Source: Neorhizobium galegae bv. orientalis str. HAMBI 540 (GTDB taxonomy: Bacteria; Pseudomonadota; Alphaproteobacteria; Rhizobiales; Rhizobiaceae). Taken from it: a stretch of 64,000 nt of DNA. The notes beneath the pieces are model-generated. The model made no database searches. It was not told the DNA's origin and saw only the letters and a program-made list of their open reading frames with translations. Shown here in pieces: positions 11,039 to 21,449 of this stretch. A program made the translations under genes and the position numbers. The stretch is taken from positions 4,092,001-4,156,000 of the forward strand of contig NZ_HG938353.1 of assembly GCF_000731315.1 (NCBI RefSeq), in the 5' to 3' direction. The stretch's first letter is position 1; every line of letters starts with the position of its first letter.

Positions 11039-14000
11039 TTAGTGGAAATTGCGGCCTTTCGGCATGACGCTTCCTGGTCCTGCTCCGCAGGAATCGCCAG
11101 CTACCGCCTCCTTTGCACTTCCCCTGCGTGCCTCCTCCATTCCATTCGAACGCCTCTTCTGCCGGTGGTCTCCGCTCGATTGCAGCGCCTCGTCCGAACG
11201 GGCCGACACGCCGAACTGCCTCGCCTCTTTCTGCAGCAGACCCAGCATCGGGGTAATGTCCTCGATATGTTCGACCACGGTATGGATGACGCCGCTCTGG
11301 CTTTGCAGTCTCCCCCGGATCTTGACCAGCCGCGCGCCCATCACGACCGGCCGATAACGCTCGAAAATCTTCGACCAGACGATCGCATTGGCAACACCGG
11401 TCTCGTCTTCCAGCGTCATGAAGATAACGCCCTTGGCCGAGCCCGGTCGCTGCCGGACAAGAACGATCCCGCCGATCGTCACCCTCTGCCCGTTCGGGAC
11501 CGTCAAAAGATCGACGCTGCGGGTAATCCCCATCGCCTTGAATTCTTCGCGCAGAAATGAAACCGGATGCGCTTTCAGCGAAAGCGAGAGATAGCGGTAA
11601 TCCTCGATCACCTGTTCGCCGGGCAACATTTCCGGCAGCGCCGCTTTCGCCTCGGGCCGGAGATCCGCACGATCGGCCACATCGAACAAGGGCAGTTTCT
11701 CACTTGCCCTCCTGGCATCGAGCCCCCTGACGGCCCAGAGCGCTTCACGGCGGTTGAGTCTCACGGAGTTGAAGGCATCTGCATCCGCCAGCCGCTCGAT
11801 ATCCGACTTGTCGAGACCGGACCGCAGCCAGAGATCGTGGATCGACGTATAACCCTCTCCTCGGTTGGCAATGAACTTCTCGACCATGTCTTTTTCGGCA
11901 AGGCCTTTGACCTGTCGAAACCCAAGCCGCACGGCCCGCTCGGTCTTGATGACATCCCGCATGGATCTGTGACGCTTGTCGATCGCGGTTTTGTCGAAAA
12001 CTGCCTCTTCCAAAGTGCAGTCCCACTCCGACCTGTTGACGTCCACGGGGAGAATCCTGACACCGTGCTCGCGTGCATCCCGTATGAGCTGGGCCGGCGC
12101 ATAAAATCCCATCGGCTGGGAGTTCATCATCGCCGTGCAGAAGACGTCCGGATAATAGGTCTTGATCCAGGAAGAGGCGTAGACAAGCAAAGCGAATGAC
12201 GCCGCATGACTTTCCGGAAAGCCGTATTCGGCAAAGCCCTGGATCTGGCTGAAGCAGCTTTCCGCAAATTCCTTGGAATAACGCTCGTTTTTCAACATAC
12301 CTGCAACAAAATCGGTCTTAAATTCCTCCACTCTTCCCGATCGCTTGAACGTCGCCATCGATCGACGTAGTTTGTCCGCTTTTTCAGGAGAAAAACCGGC
12401 TGCAGTTATTGCAATCTGCATTGCCTGCTCTTGAAAGAGAGGTACGCCTAGCGTGCGTTCAAGAACCTTTTCCAATTCAGGACTGGGATATTCGATCGGC
12501 TGTTTGTTCCGTTGGGCTTCGCGCCGTTTTAGATACGGGTGGACCATGTTTCCTTGGATAGGGCCAGGTCTGACGATCGCCACTTCGACAACAAGGTCAT
12601 AGAACTTTTCGGGTCTCAGCCTCGGCAGCATGCTCATCTGCGCCCGGCTCTCGATCTGGAAAACCCCGATCGTGTCCGCACGGCAGATCATGTCGTAAAC
12701 AGCCTTCTCGGGCCGCTGCTGCAATCCGGCCAATGTCTCATTGACCTGATAATGCCGCTGCATCAGATCGAACGCTTTTTTGAGGCAGGTCAGCATGCCG
12801 AGCGCCAGCACGTCGATCTTCAGGAGCTTCAGGGTGTCGAGATCGTCCTTGTCCCATTCGATCATGTAACGGCCCGGCATGGCCGTTTTCATGATCGGCA
12901 CGATTTCGTCAAGCCGGTCGCGCGTAATCAGGAAACCGCCGACATGCTGGGTGAGATGGCGCGGGAAACCCATAAGTTCCTGCGCATGCGAAAGAACCTG
13001 TTTTGTCACAAAGTCGGCAGTGTCGAGACCCGCGGCTTTTGCGTCTCTTTCCGACGTGCCTTCATCCGACCAACCCCACACCGTGCTCGAAAGTGCCGCC
13101 TGTACATCCTCGGAGAGCCCAAAAGCCTTGGCAACCTCACGGCCGGCCATTCGGGTCCGATAACTCGTAACCGCCGCCGTCAGGCCGGCATGGCGAAAGC
13201 CATAATGCTGATAAATGTACTGGATCACTTCCTCGCGCCGCGCATGTTCAAAATCGACATCGATATCCGGCGGTTCGTTTCGTTCGGTCGAAATGAACCG
13301 TTCAAAGAGCAGTGTCGTGGATGTCGGATCGACTTCGGTAATACCGAGACAATAACAGACGCTGGAATTGGCCGCTGAGCCACGCCCCTGGCAGAGGATC
13401 TTCAACTCATAGCGGGCATGCCAGACGATGTGGCGAACCGTCAGGAAATAAGGCTCGTATTGCATCTCCTTGATGAGATTGAGCTCATACCTGATCTGCT
13501 TGGAAACCTTCTCGGGGATCTTATCCGGATAACGCCACCTGGCGCCCTCCCAGGTAAGACGCTCCAAGGTTTCCGATACGGTTTCACCCGGAACGCTTTC
13601 GTCCGGGTAATTATGGCTTAGCTCATCAAGAGAGAAACGCAGGCGGCTGAAAAATCTTCGCGCGTTCGAAATCGCATCCGGATAAGCGTGAAAAAGCCGG
13701 GCCATTTCGGCGGCCTGCTTGATGTACCTCTCTCCGTTCGGGGCCAGACGAAAGCCAGCTTCCTGAACCGTCACATGTTCACGAATGGCGGTCACGACGT
13801 TTGAAAGCGATCGCCGTTCAGGAAGATGGAAAAGCGGCAGGTTCGTTGCAATCAACGGCAGACGGTTTTGGAAAGCCATCCGAGAAAATATCGCAAAGAC
13901 AAGCCTGTCCCGTCCGTCATAGGTCGGCGACAGGGCGAAATAGATATTTTTGCCGAATTTTTCTCGATAGTCCTTCAGCTTTTTATTCAGGTCCACCAGA

Positions 14001-14482
14001 TACCGGGCATCTTCAGCACGCGAAAAATCCGGAACGACGGCGAGCATCATTTCTTCCTTGCACCATTCGAGAAGATCCCATCCCTCAAGGATGCAGGAAC
14101 CCTTCTCCGTCCTGAGGTTTCCACGGCTCAGAAGACGACAGAGATTCGCCCAGCCTTTCCGATTCAGAGGATAGGCCAGCACGTCCGGCGTATCGTCGGC
14201 GAAGACGAGCCGTGCCCCCGGATAAAAGGCGCAAGGTTCGATTGCCTCTTCTTCGTCTTCTTTCCTGCCTTCCTTCTTCTGACGCTCGTAGGTCTCCTTC
14301 ATATTCCGGACCTGACTATGGGCGCGCACTACGCCGGCAACCGAATTCCGATCGGCAATCCCAAGCCCGGAGAGACCAAGCACACTCGCGGTAACAACCA
14401 TTTCCTCCGGCCTTGCCGCGCCCTCCAGGAAGGAGAAGTTCGTCTTCGCGCCGATCTCGAAAAAAACGGGAGCGTCCGTCAT
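11039..14482 (-). CDS. dnaE2: error-prone DNA polymerase DnaE2 (ImuC)
   Basis: C-family DNA polymerase used for translesion synthesis with ImuA and ImuB. It is 1147 residues. The N-terminal PHP domain starts [17 protein letters not shown]. The polymerase aspartates are in [16 protein letters not shown] near residue 400. The helix-hairpin-helix region and a C-terminal OB fold ([18 protein letters not shown]) follow, as is usual for DnaE2. The start ATGA overlaps the imuB stop, so translation is coupled in an imuA-imuB-dnaE2 operon, which the LexA box before imuA would place under SOS control. Confidence 0.96.
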   Translation of the reverse strand: MTDAPVFFEIGAKTNFSFLEGAARPEEMVVTASVLGLSGLGIADRNSVAGVVRAHSQVRNMKETYERQKKEGRKEDEEEAIEPCAFYPGARLVFADDTPDVLAYPLNRKGWANLCRLLSRGNLRTEKGSCILEGWDLLEWCKEEMMLAVVPDFSRAEDARYLVDLNKKLKDYREKFGKNIYFALSPTYDGRDRLVFAIFSRMAFQNRLPLIATNLPLFHLPERRSLSNVVTAIREHVTVQEAGFRLAPNGERYIKQAAEMARLFHAYPDAISNARRFFSRLRFSLDELSHNYPDESVPGETVSETLERLTWEGARWRYPDKIPEKVSKQIRYELNLIKEMQYEPYFLTVRHIVWHARYELKILCQGRGSAANSSVCYCLGITEVDPTSTTLLFERFISTERNEPPDIDVDFEHARREEVIQYIYQHYGFRHAGLTAAVTSYRTRMAGREVAKAFGLSEDVQAALSSTVWGWSDEGTSERDAKAAGLDTADFVTKQVLSHAQELMGFPRHLTQHVGGFLITRDRLDEIVPIMKTAMPGRYMIEWDKDDLDTLKLLKIDVLALGMLTCLKKAFDLMQRHYQVNETLAGLQQRPEKAVYDMICRADTIGVFQIESRAQMSMLPRLRPEKFYDLVVEVAIVRPGPIQGNMVHPYLKRREAQRNKQPIEYPSPELEKVLERTLGVPLFQEQAMQIAITAAGFSPEKADKLRRSMATFKRSGRVEEFKTDFVAGMLKNERYSKEFAESCFSQIQGFAEYGFPESHAASFALLVYASSWIKTYYPDVFCTAMMNSQPMGFYAPAQLIRDAREHGVRILPVDVNRSEWDCTLEEAVFDKTAIDKRHRSMRDVIKTERAVRLGFRQVKGLAEKDMVEKFIANRGEGYTSIHDLWLRSGLDKSDIERLADADAFNSVRLNRREALWAVRGLDARRASEKLPLFDVADRADLRPEAKAALPEMLPGEQVIEDYRYLSLSLKAHPVSFLREEFKAMGITRSVDLLTVPNGQRVTIGGIVLVRQRPGSAKGVIFMTLEDETGVANAIVWSKIFERYRPVVMGARLVKIRGRLQSQSGVIHTVVEHIEDITPMLGLLQKEARQFGVSARSDEALQSSGDHRQKRRSNGMEEARRGSAKEAVAGDSCGAGPGSVMPKGRNFH

Positions 14483-16095
14483 GCGAAAATCCCATGCACG
14501 CGCCAGGTCGGCGCAGTTTTGCCGGCAACGTAATGACCGGCGCGGAAAATCCAGAAACGGCGGCCAGCTTCACTTTCAAGCCTGAAATAGTCGCGCTCCT
14601 CGACATCTTCCGCGTCATTCCACCATTCGGGCGAAATCCGCTCCGGCCCCTCCGCACGGATGACTTCATGGACGATGCGGCGCCAGCGGAAACGCTGGGG
14701 AGGGCCATCGGGCACCGTTGCCGCGAAGGCTTCCATCAGTTCCGGATGACGGAAGAGCCGCAAGGGGCGGTCGCTTCTCGGCGCGAAGGCAAAAATTTCC
14801 TCGGTTTTTTCCCGGACAATCCGCGAGGCAATCGCCGGCACGAACACTTCCGCGCGCTCCGGGACGTGGCTCTGCTTCGGTTCGGCGATCTGCAGACAGT
14901 CGGCCCCGAGCCGGGCCGAAACCCGATCGACAAAATCGGCAAGCGAGATTTCGCTATCGCCATTGCCGGTGAAATCACCCTGGGAAATCCTGAAGGCATC
15001 GTATTGCAACACGTTGAGGCGCAGGAGCTCGAAACCAAAGCCGGCATCGAGGTCATCGTGCACGGCGTTCAGGCGCTCCGAAAACAGCGAGGAGATCCGT
15101 TTCGGATCCTGCAACGGCTGCGAGGCACCGGCGGCGATGCGAAACACCCGGCCATCGACCCGGAAAAGCACCAGTTCGAAAACACGTCCCCCGACACCAC
15201 GGGCTTCCAATTCCGATTTCAATGAAATGGCAATCTGGCCGGTCAGCTGCAAGATATGCTCTTCCGCCTGGATCGGTTCTGGAAGCCTCCGCTCGGCGGA
15301 AAGGGCCGCCACGGGCCGGCGAGGCGAGATGGCTTCCTCATTGTGACCGAGCGCCTGATCCAGCCGAAGCAATAGATGAATGCCGAAACGGCGAGCCAAC
15401 GGCGCACGCGGCATCGGCAGAAGGTCGCCGATCCTTTTCAGTCCGAGCTTGTAGAGCGCCGCGATGGTGGCCTCATCGATACGCAAAGCGTTGACCGACA
15501 GAGGCGCCAGCACCGCCTCCGTCACCTGGTCGGCAATCACGCCGCCGCGGCCGAAGCGACAGGCGGCCCAGGACAGGCCCGGTGACGAGGAGATCGCCCC
15601 TTTGACATCGAATCCCATCTGCAAAAGTCGGCCAAGAATGTCCTTGAGCAGAGCCTCCTCGCCACCGAAGAGGTGGGTGCAGCCGGTTATGTCGAGAAAC
15701 AGGCCTTCGCGGCCGTCCAGCGCCACCAGCGGGGTGTAACGATCGCACCAATCGGCAATCGCCTCGAGAAGGCCCTGGTCCGCCGCGCCATCCTCGTCCA
15801 CCACGTCGATCTTCGGGAACATGGCGCGCGCTTCCGCCAACCCCTGCCCACGCTTCAGCCCGAGACGTTCGGAAACCTCGTCGAGCGCTGTGAGCCGCAT
15901 GGCGTTTTCGCGCCGGCCGGCACAGAGGATCGGAGGATGTTCAGGACGCCCTTTCGAACGCCATGACAGTCCCCAGAGCCGGCGCGCGATCCTGTCGGTC
16001 GGCAGATGCGGGAAGACGAGCGCCAGGATGCGCTGGCGGGTTGTGGAAAGAGAAAGCCTCTCCTGCCTCTCGGCCGAGGGAAAATTGACGGTCAT
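14479..16095 (-). CDS. imuB: ImuB, Y-family polymerase-like protein
   Basis: Y-family-like, probably non-catalytic partner that links DnaE2 to the sliding clamp during damage-induced mutagenesis. The 538-residue protein has [15 protein letters not shown] near residue 23, the ImuB segment [18 protein letters not shown] near 130, and a long C-terminal region. The ATG at 16095 has GGAG about 11 bases upstream; no later start keeps the first conserved strand. This makes imuB overlap the end of imuA by 155 bases in another frame. The stop overlaps dnaE2 as ATGA. Confidence 0.93.
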   Translation of the reverse strand: MTVNFPSAERQERLSLSTTRQRILALVFPHLPTDRIARRLWGLSWRSKGRPEHPPILCAGRRENAMRLTALDEVSERLGLKRGQGLAEARAMFPKIDVVDEDGAADQGLLEAIADWCDRYTPLVALDGREGLFLDITGCTHLFGGEEALLKDILGRLLQMGFDVKGAISSSPGLSWAACRFGRGGVIADQVTEAVLAPLSVNALRIDEATIAALYKLGLKRIGDLLPMPRAPLARRFGIHLLLRLDQALGHNEEAISPRRPVAALSAERRLPEPIQAEEHILQLTGQIAISLKSELEARGVGGRVFELVLFRVDGRVFRIAAGASQPLQDPKRISSLFSERLNAVHDDLDAGFGFELLRLNVLQYDAFRISQGDFTGNGDSEISLADFVDRVSARLGADCLQIAEPKQSHVPERAEVFVPAIASRIVREKTEEIFAFAPRSDRPLRLFRHPELMEAFAATVPDGPPQRFRWRRIVHEVIRAEGPERISPEWWNDAEDVEERDYFRLESEAGRRFWIFRAGHYVAGKTAPTWRVHGIFA

Positions 16096-16879
16096 GGGGA
16101 TTCCACTCCAGAAGTAGGGATAGCGGAGCCGGGATGCGGCTCTTCTCCAGGGTCAGCCTGAAAACGGGATGACCGATGCTGCCGCCAAGCTCGGATCCCT
16201 CCGGAAGATGCCGGCGAGCCGCCGGCGCCGGTTCGACAAGAAAGCGGAACGAGGCGCTGCTTGCCTCCTCCTCTCCCGCATGCCGCAACAGAAAGAGCGG
16301 CCGTCCCGCCGCCTTTGCCCTCAGACCCAGCCTGCGGCTTTCGGTGAGGCCGAAATGCCTGGGGTTGCCCCGGATTTCGAGAATGGTGGCGACAACAGCC
16401 CCGCTGGCCACCGCGGTCTCCGCAAGCCACAGGGCATCGTCCAGCTTGCGCGGCGAGGCGTAAAGAACATCCCGCAGGCTCAATCCGAACTGTTTGAGGC
16501 CGACGGAATAGGGAATTCCGGCCTCCTGTGTGGACACGACATCGCCGATCCACAGAACCGGCGCGTCGCTTGGTTGTCTCGCCTTGAGGTGAGAGGCCAG
16601 CGAGAGAGTAAAGCCGCTTGCTGCTCCGGCATCTCCCATCAGCAGCGAGCGGATTTCCGTGATGCCGTCGAGCGGCAGGCCACCTTCCAACGCGGTATCC
16701 ATCGGCGGTATGCCGAATGGCAGACGAGGTTGATTATTCCTGGTTTTCTGGCCTTCCGGATCGGCGGCGGAGTCCGCCTGTTCCGCCGCGGCAAGTGCCG
16801 GGAGAGATTTCCCTTCCAATCTGGCGATCTGTTCGCGCAGGGCAAAAAGCGTCTCCTGCGCCGTGGCGTGCTCGGCCAT
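15941..16879 (-). CDS. imuA: ImuA, RecA/SulA-like SOS mutagenesis protein
   Basis: First gene of the SOS mutagenesis cassette; the protein resembles RecA/SulA and acts with ImuB and DnaE2. The 312-residue form starts MAEHATAQETLFALREQIARLEG. Conserved segments include LPFGIPPMDTALEGGLPLDGITEI, ASGFTLSLASHL and SLLLEWNP. I chose the ATG at 16879 because a LexA box lies 22 bases upstream; an in-frame start at 16948 would put the operator inside the gene. The last ~50 residues are encoded over the imuB start in a different frame and look low in conservation (Pro/Ala/Arg-rich). Confidence 0.92.
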   Translation of the reverse strand: MAEHATAQETLFALREQIARLEGKSLPALAAAEQADSAADPEGQKTRNNQPRLPFGIPPMDTALEGGLPLDGITEIRSLLMGDAGAASGFTLSLASHLKARQPSDAPVLWIGDVVSTQEAGIPYSVGLKQFGLSLRDVLYASPRKLDDALWLAETAVASGAVVATILEIRGNPRHFGLTESRRLGLRAKAAGRPLFLLRHAGEEEASSASFRFLVEPAPAARRHLPEGSELGGSIGHPVFRLTLEKSRIPAPLSLLLEWNPHDRQFSLGREAGEAFSFHNPPAHPGARLPASADRQDRAPALGTVMAFERAS

Positions 16880-16901
16880 GGCGTCAGCTCCATTCGTACA
16901 T

Positions 16902-16916
16902 GTTCTCTTTATGTTC
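16902..16916. promoter_or_regulatory. LexA (SOS) box upstream of imuA
   Basis: The plus strand reads GTTCTCTTTATGTTC, a direct repeat GTTC-N7-GTTC, which is the known alphaproteobacterial LexA operator. On the imuA strand it reads GAAC-N7-GAAC and ends 22 bases before the start codon. It predicts damage induction of imuA-imuB-dnaE2. Confidence 0.88.
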
Positions 16917-17051
16917 TTATGGATTCCAGAGCTGGCCGAAAGAGTCAACAGCCAAATCCTGGGAATCTTTTCCTCGGATCCTAGGCCGATGATTCTTCAC
17001 TCGAAAAATATCGCGGGAGGTACTATATGGGCCTGATCAGAAGGAGAGCAT

Positions 17052-17489
17052 ATGGCCCGCATCGACCAGACCGACGATTGGCAGGATCGCCACGCACCGA
17101 CGATCAGCACGTTCGAGTCGCTGGCAATCGAGGCCTATGGTCATTTACCGGAGGAATTCCGGGCTCTCACCGTCAACCTGACGATCGAGATCGAGGATTT
17201 TCCGGACGACGACGTTTTCGAGGATATGGCTCTCGAGACGCCTTTCGACCTGCTCGGCCTTTTCGAAGGCCGCGGCATTTCCGAGCGGTTCAACATGGAA
17301 ACGGGTGAATTGCCGAACCGTATCCGGCTTTATCGCCGGCCGATCCTGGATTATTGGGCGGAAAACGAGGAAACCCTGGGCGATATCATCACCCATGTGC
17401 TGATCCACGAGATCGGCCACCATTTCGGCCTCAGCGACGACGACATGGAGCGTATCGAGGCCAGCGCCGACGAAGCTGCTCAGCGCTGA
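17052..17489 (+). CDS. zincin-like metallopeptidase family protein
   Basis: A 145-residue protein of the Zincin_1 family (PF06262 type). The zinc motif HEIGHHFGLSDDDMERIE is near residues 117-134: two His and a Glu, with further acidic residues downstream. Family members have few known substrates; peptidase activity is inferred from the motif. A clear AAGGAGAG sits just before the ATG at 17052. It is transcribed away from imuA and is followed by a convergent DUF1737 gene. Confidence 0.9.
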   Translation: MARIDQTDDWQDRHAPTISTFESLAIEAYGHLPEEFRALTVNLTIEIEDFPDDDVFEDMALETPFDLLGLFEGRGISERFNMETGELPNRIRLYRRPILDYWAENEETLGDIITHVLIHEIGHHFGLSDDDMERIEASADEAAQR

Positions 17490-17506
17490 TCCTCTCTGAC
17501 TGGAGC

Positions 17507-17713
17507 TTATTGCTCTCCGAGCTTCATCTCGGGATCGTATTCCTTGCCATGAACGGTTTTGGTCACCGCCTGGCCGCACTGCATTTCGCCGGTCGTGGCG
17601 TTGAAGGCGTAGGTCGGCGAACCGGAAAGTTCCCAGCCCTTGTTCAGCGCCGCCGTCACCTTGTGGCAGAAGGAGGAATCGTCGGGACCGCTGAGGAAGC
17701 GATAAAGTTTCAT
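17507..17713 (-). CDS. DUF1737 domain-containing protein
   Basis: A 68-residue protein that begins MKLYRFLSGPDDSSFCHKV and has the DUF1737 core ALNKGWELSGSPTYAF. Function is unknown. Its start overlaps the stop of the upstream CitE-like gene by 4 bases (ATGA), so the two are co-translated. No signal peptide or membrane segment is seen. Confidence 0.85.
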   Translation of the reverse strand: MKLYRFLSGPDDSSFCHKVTAALNKGWELSGSPTYAFNATTGEMQCGQAVTKTVHGKEYDPEMKLGEQ

Positions 17714-18612
17714 GGCGTTTTCTTTCGTTCGGCGATGATGCGTGCCTTGGCGGTAAGCTTTTCAGCCTCCATCAGGTGCAGCCGCTCGACCATCTTGCCG
17801 TTGAGGTTGATGACATTGAGATGTTGCGCACCCGGTCCCGCGAAGGCGGCAATCACCGCTTCCGCCTCTTTCACGGCCTGGGGATCCGGCCCGAAATGCC
17901 GGTTGGCAGGTTCGATCTGGGCCGGATGGATCAGCATCTTGCCGGAAAAGCCCATGGCGCGTCCCTGGGCGCATTCCGCCTCAAAGGCTTCTGCATCCTT
18001 GAAGTCGTTGAAGACGCTGTCGATCACATCGATCCCATGGGCGCAGCCGGCAAGCACGATCTGCATCAGCCAGGGCACCAGATAGGCCCGGCCGGGCTGC
18101 GGCAGCACGCCGGTCTCCTTGCGCAGGTCGTTGAGGCCAACCACGAAACATTGGAGCCGCTCGTCGACAGGGGCAATCGCCGGCGCATTCAGGACGCCCT
18201 TCGGCGTTTCGATCATTGCCCAGATGGCAAGATCGTCCGGCGCTCCGGCCTCGGACAGGATATCCGCCACCGCCTGGACCTGCGACATGTGCTCGACCTT
18301 CGGGATCAGCACCACGTCGGGAGAGACCTCGGTCACCAGGTCCATATCCGCCTTGCCGAATTCGGTTTCGAGCGGGTTGATGCGGATGATCGTTTCCCTG
18401 CCCTGGAGCGGGTTTTCTTTAAACAGTCGGCGCAGGTTGTCGCGGGCTTCCGCCTTCTTTTCCGGCGCGACGGAATCTTCCAGATCGAAGATCGCCGCAT
18501 CGCAATCGAGGCCATGCACCTTTTCCAATGCCCTCGCATTGCCGGCCGGCACGCTCAGAATCGAGCGGCGAAGGTGAATGGGGGCAAGTTTGATATCGGT
18601 CAAGGCAGTCAT
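17710..18612 (-). CDS. HpcH/HpaI aldolase / citrate lyase beta (CitE-like) family protein
   Basis: A 300-residue TIM-barrel lyase of the CitE/malyl-CoA lyase superfamily. RRSILSVPAGNARALEKV supplies the N-terminal substrate Arg, DAAIFDLEDSVAPEKK the acidic metal ligand region, and IRINPLETEFG the next strand; IWAMIETPKGVLNA is also typical. No citF or citD subunits lie nearby, so it is not a citrate lyase complex member. A CoA-ester lyase or malyl-CoA thioesterase is more likely, but the substrate cannot be read from sequence. I prefer the ATG at 18612 (MTALTDIK) over a 27-residue extension of odd composition. Confidence 0.88.
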   Translation of the reverse strand: MTALTDIKLAPIHLRRSILSVPAGNARALEKVHGLDCDAAIFDLEDSVAPEKKAEARDNLRRLFKENPLQGRETIIRINPLETEFGKADMDLVTEVSPDVVLIPKVEHMSQVQAVADILSEAGAPDDLAIWAMIETPKGVLNAPAIAPVDERLQCFVVGLNDLRKETGVLPQPGRAYLVPWLMQIVLAGCAHGIDVIDSVFNDFKDAEAFEAECAQGRAMGFSGKMLIHPAQIEPANRHFGPDPQAVKEAEAVIAAFAGPGAQHLNVINLNGKMVERLHLMEAEKLTAKARIIAERKKTP

Positions 18613-18719
18613 CGCCGCTTTGTGCCAATCTTTTTGGTCTGCGGCAATACTGCATGCCCAAAGCCCCTTGCAAGAAAGGGCGGAAGGCTCCACATTCCTT
18701 GATGAGAAAGGTATATACC

Positions 18720-18947
18720 ATGCAAAACATTCGCGTATTCTTCGTCATCATATCGGCCATTGCCGTGCTCGCCATGGCAGCACTTCTGACGGCTTCGCTG
18801 ACCGTCGCCTTTGCCGGCATTCTCGCGGTTCTGTCCATCGGGCGTGCGCTTTCGGCGCGGCTGAAGCCGGTTCCGGTACGGGCCAAGGCGAGCAAGCGCG
18901 AGATGCGCGTCTGGAACGACGGCCGCGGCACGATCATCGACCTTTGA
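18720..18947 (+). CDS. small inner-membrane protein, unknown function
   Basis: A 75-residue protein with one long or two short hydrophobic segments (VFFVIISAIAVLAMAALLTA and VAFAGILAVLSIG) and a basic C-terminal part with REMRVWNDGRGTIIDL. I do not recognise a family by function; similar short proteins next to leuD are known in rhizobia only as hypotheticals. GAGAAAGG lies about 10 bases before the ATG at 18720. An in-frame ATG at 18702 is also possible. Confidence 0.65.
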   Translation: MQNIRVFFVIISAIAVLAMAALLTASLTVAFAGILAVLSIGRALSARLKPVPVRAKASKREMRVWNDGRGTIIDL

Positions 18948-19084
18948 TCGCGCCGAAGCGGTAAAGAGACGAATGCGCCGGTTTCCGGCGCGTGGGCGTA
19001 CCGGTTCACGCCAAACAGCCCTTCAAATCCGCGTCAATATGCTTTATGGCAGCTTCCGCAGATAAGTCCACGTGGAGGCAGATC

Positions 19085-19690
19085 ATGGAAAAGTTCACCA
19101 AGCTCACCGGCGTTGCAGCGCCGCTTCCGGTCATCAATATCGACACGGACATGATCATTCCGAAGGATTACCTGAAGACCATCAAGCGTACCGGTCTTGG
19201 CAAGGGTCTCTTCTCGGAAGCCCGCTACAAGGACGACGGTTCTGAAAATCCCGATTTCGTGCTGAACAAGCCGGCCTATCGCAACGCCAAGATCCTGGTC
19301 GCTGGCGACAATTTCGGCTGCGGCTCCTCGCGCGAACACGCTCCCTGGGCGCTTCTCGACTTCGGCATCCGCTGCGTCATCTCGACGAGCTTCGCCGACA
19401 TTTTCTACAATAACTGTTTCAAGAACGGCATCCTGCCGATCGTCGTTTCCCAGGAAGACCTGGACAAGCTGATGGACGATGCCGAGCGCGGCTCGAACGC
19501 CATCCTTTCGGTCGACCTCGAAGCCCAGGAAATCACCGGCCCGGATGGCGGCTCGATCCATTTCGACATCGATCCCGGTCGTCGCCATATCATGCTCGAA
19601 GGCCTCGACGACATTGCCTCGACAATGAAGAGCGATGCTGCGATCAGCACTTTCGAAAACAACAACCGAGCCGCTCGCCCCTGGCTCTGA
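19085..19690 (+). CDS. leuD: 3-isopropylmalate dehydratase small subunit
   Basis: Small subunit of isopropylmalate isomerase in leucine synthesis; the large subunit LeuC is not in the window. The 201-residue protein has [15 protein letters not shown], the signature [17 protein letters not shown] and [16 protein letters not shown]. The ATG at 19085 has GGAGG 7 bases upstream. ridA and then leuB follow in the same direction, so leuD-ridA may share a transcript. Confidence 0.97.
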   Translation: MEKFTKLTGVAAPLPVINIDTDMIIPKDYLKTIKRTGLGKGLFSEARYKDDGSENPDFVLNKPAYRNAKILVAGDNFGCGSSREHAPWALLDFGIRCVISTSFADIFYNNCFKNGILPIVVSQEDLDKLMDDAERGSNAILSVDLEAQEITGPDGGSIHFDIDPGRRHIMLEGLDDIASTMKSDAAISTFENNNRAARPWL

Positions 19691-19706
19691 TTTCCGGAGC
19701 AACCTG

Positions 19707-20096
19707 ATGGTCAAGCGGATTTCCTCCGGATCGCCCTTCGAAACGCGGATCGGCTATTCGCGCGCCGTGGTGGACCGCGACATCGTCTATGTCTCCGGCA
19801 CCACCGGCTATGACTATGCCCGGATGGAAATGCCCGAGGATGCCGCGGCCCAGACGCGCAACACGCTCGGCACGATCGAGAAGGCGCTGAAGGAGGCCGG
19901 AAGCGGCCTTCAGGACGTCGTCCGGGTGCGCTACTACCTCACAGACATGGCTGATTACGATGCCATCGTTCAGGTTCTCGGCGAGACTTTCTCCGAGATC
20001 CGGCCTGCGGCGACCATGGTCGTTTGCGGCCTCACCACGCCGGAAATGAAGATCGAGATCGAAGTGACTGCCCGCATCGGCGCCGGCAGTCCTTAA
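19707..20096 (+). CDS. RidA family (YjgF/YER057c/UK114) protein
   Basis: A 129-residue trimer-forming RidA-fold protein. Family members hydrolyse reactive enamines/imines made by PLP enzymes, though not all subgroups do. Visible family features are IVYVSGTTGYDY, TRNTLGTIEKALKEAGSGLQDVVRVRYYLTD and IRPAATMVVCGL with a C-terminal KIEIEVTARI. It lies 16 bases after leuD with GGAG before its ATG. Its place between leuD and leuB suggests a link with branched-chain amino acid metabolism, which is inference. Confidence 0.88.
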   Translation: MVKRISSGSPFETRIGYSRAVVDRDIVYVSGTTGYDYARMEMPEDAAAQTRNTLGTIEKALKEAGSGLQDVVRVRYYLTDMADYDAIVQVLGETFSEIRPAATMVVCGLTTPEMKIEIEVTARIGAGSP

Positions 20097-20106
20097 ACCT
20101 TTCCAG

Positions 20107-20138
20107 CCTCGTCCTTTGGCAGGCTCGGACGAGGTTTT
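20107..20138 (+). terminator. terminator-like hairpin after ridA
   Basis: An 8-bp stem CCTCGTCC/GGACGAGG with a 12-base loop is followed by TTTT, 10 bases after the ridA stop. It would separate leuD-ridA from leuB. Confidence 0.6.
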
Positions 20139-20204
20139 GCCAGGCGCGGAGATCCCGCGCGGGACGACGCGAGCCTGCAAAACCCGCAAGGACACGAAAA
20201 CGAT

Positions 20205-21314
20205 ATGGCAAAGAACCTCTTCCTCCTTCCCGGCGACGGCATCGGCCCCGAGGCCATGGGCGAAGTCCGCAAGATCATCGCTCATATGAACAGCGCCATG
20301 AAGGCCGATTTCGTCCTCGACGAAGGCCTGGTCGGCGGCTGCGCCTACGATGCCCATGGCGCCGCGATTTCCGAAGAGGATATGAGCAAGGCCATGAACG
20401 CGGATGCCGTGCTCTTCGGCGCCGTCGGCGGCCCGAAATGGGACCAGGTTCCCTATGAAGTCCGTCCGGAAGCCGGCCTGCTTCGCCTGCGCAAGGATAT
20501 GGAACTGTTCGCCAACCTGCGTCCCGCCATCTGCTATCCGGCGCTTAGCTCCGCTTCCTCCTTGAAGCCGGAACTGGTCGAAGGCCTCGACATCCTGATC
20601 GTCCGAGAATTGACCGGCGGCGTCTATTTCGGCGAACCGAAGGAAATCATCGACCTCGGCAACGGCCAGAAGCGCGGCATCGATACCCAGGTCTACGATA
20701 CCTATGAGATCGAACGCATCGCCGGCGTCGCCTTCGAGCTTGCCCGCACCCGCAAGAACGCTGTCTGCTCGATGGAAAAGCGCAACGTCATGAAGTCCGG
20801 CGTGCTCTGGAACCAGGTGGTCACCGAAACCCACAAGGCGAAATATTCAGACGTCAAGCTGGACCACATGCTGGCCGATGCCGGCGGCATGCAGCTGGTC
20901 CGCGCTCCAAAACAGTTCGACGTGATCGTCACCGACAACCTGTTCGGCGACATGCTCTCCGACGTCGCGGCGATGCTCACCGGCTCGCTCGGCATGCTGC
21001 CTTCCGCATCGCTCGGCGCACCCGACGCCAAGACCGGCAAGCGCAAGGCGCTTTACGAGCCGGTCCATGGTTCGGCGCCTGATATCGCCGGCACCGGCGT
21101 TGCCAACCCGATTGCGATGATCGCTTCGTTCGCCATGTGCCTTCGTTACTCCTTCAATATGGTCACGGAAGCCGACAACCTCGAAAAGGCGATCGCCAAC
21201 GTGCTGGATCAGGGTATCCGCACCGGCGACATCATGGCCGAGGGCGCCCGCAAGGTCGGCACCGCCGAAATGGGCGATGCGATCCTCAAGGAATTCGTAA
21301 GCCTTTCCGCCTGA
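20205..21314 (+). CDS. leuB: 3-isopropylmalate dehydrogenase
   Basis: NAD-dependent oxidative decarboxylation of 3-isopropylmalate in leucine synthesis. The 369-residue protein starts [16 protein letters not shown], contains [13 protein letters not shown] and the metal-binding segment [15 protein letters not shown], and has the NAD-site segment [18 protein letters not shown]. Length and motifs are those of LeuB rather than isocitrate or tartrate dehydrogenase. It lies downstream of leuD, separated by a likely terminator, so it probably has its own promoter. Confidence 0.97.
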   Translation: MAKNLFLLPGDGIGPEAMGEVRKIIAHMNSAMKADFVLDEGLVGGCAYDAHGAAISEEDMSKAMNADAVLFGAVGGPKWDQVPYEVRPEAGLLRLRKDMELFANLRPAICYPALSSASSLKPELVEGLDILIVRELTGGVYFGEPKEIIDLGNGQKRGIDTQVYDTYEIERIAGVAFELARTRKNAVCSMEKRNVMKSGVLWNQVVTETHKAKYSDVKLDHMLADAGGMQLVRAPKQFDVIVTDNLFGDMLSDVAAMLTGSLGMLPSASLGAPDAKTGKRKALYEPVHGSAPDIAGTGVANPIAMIASFAMCLRYSFNMVTEADNLEKAIANVLDQGIRTGDIMAEGARKVGTAEMGDAILKEFVSLSA

Positions 21315-21325
21315 TAACACCGATC

Positions 21326-21356
21326 GGTGCCTTTCCGCCTTGGGCGGAAAGGCACC
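21326..21356 (+). terminator. 14-bp hairpin after leuB
   Basis: A perfect 14-bp stem (21326-21339 with 21343-21356) closes a TTG triloop, 11 bases after the leuB stop. The following run is weak (TCCATATTT). It probably ends or stabilises the leuB transcript. Confidence 0.7.
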
Positions 21357-21449
21357 TCCATATTTGGCGTTCGGCATCCTGCTACCCATATCGCGGAATC
21401 TATGGGAAAAAGCGGCGCGGGATCGGTCCAGCGCCACGGACAGAGGCCG

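Noticed and set aside
13273..13286. GTTCGTTTCGTTC as a LexA box
   Set aside because: Spacer is 5 rather than 7 bases and the site is inside dnaE2.
17027..17308. ATG with GGGAGG upstream just before the zincin gene
   Set aside because: Frame overlaps the real gene in another phase and gives an Arg/Gly/Pro-rich product; the zincin ATG at 17052 has its own AAGGAGAG.
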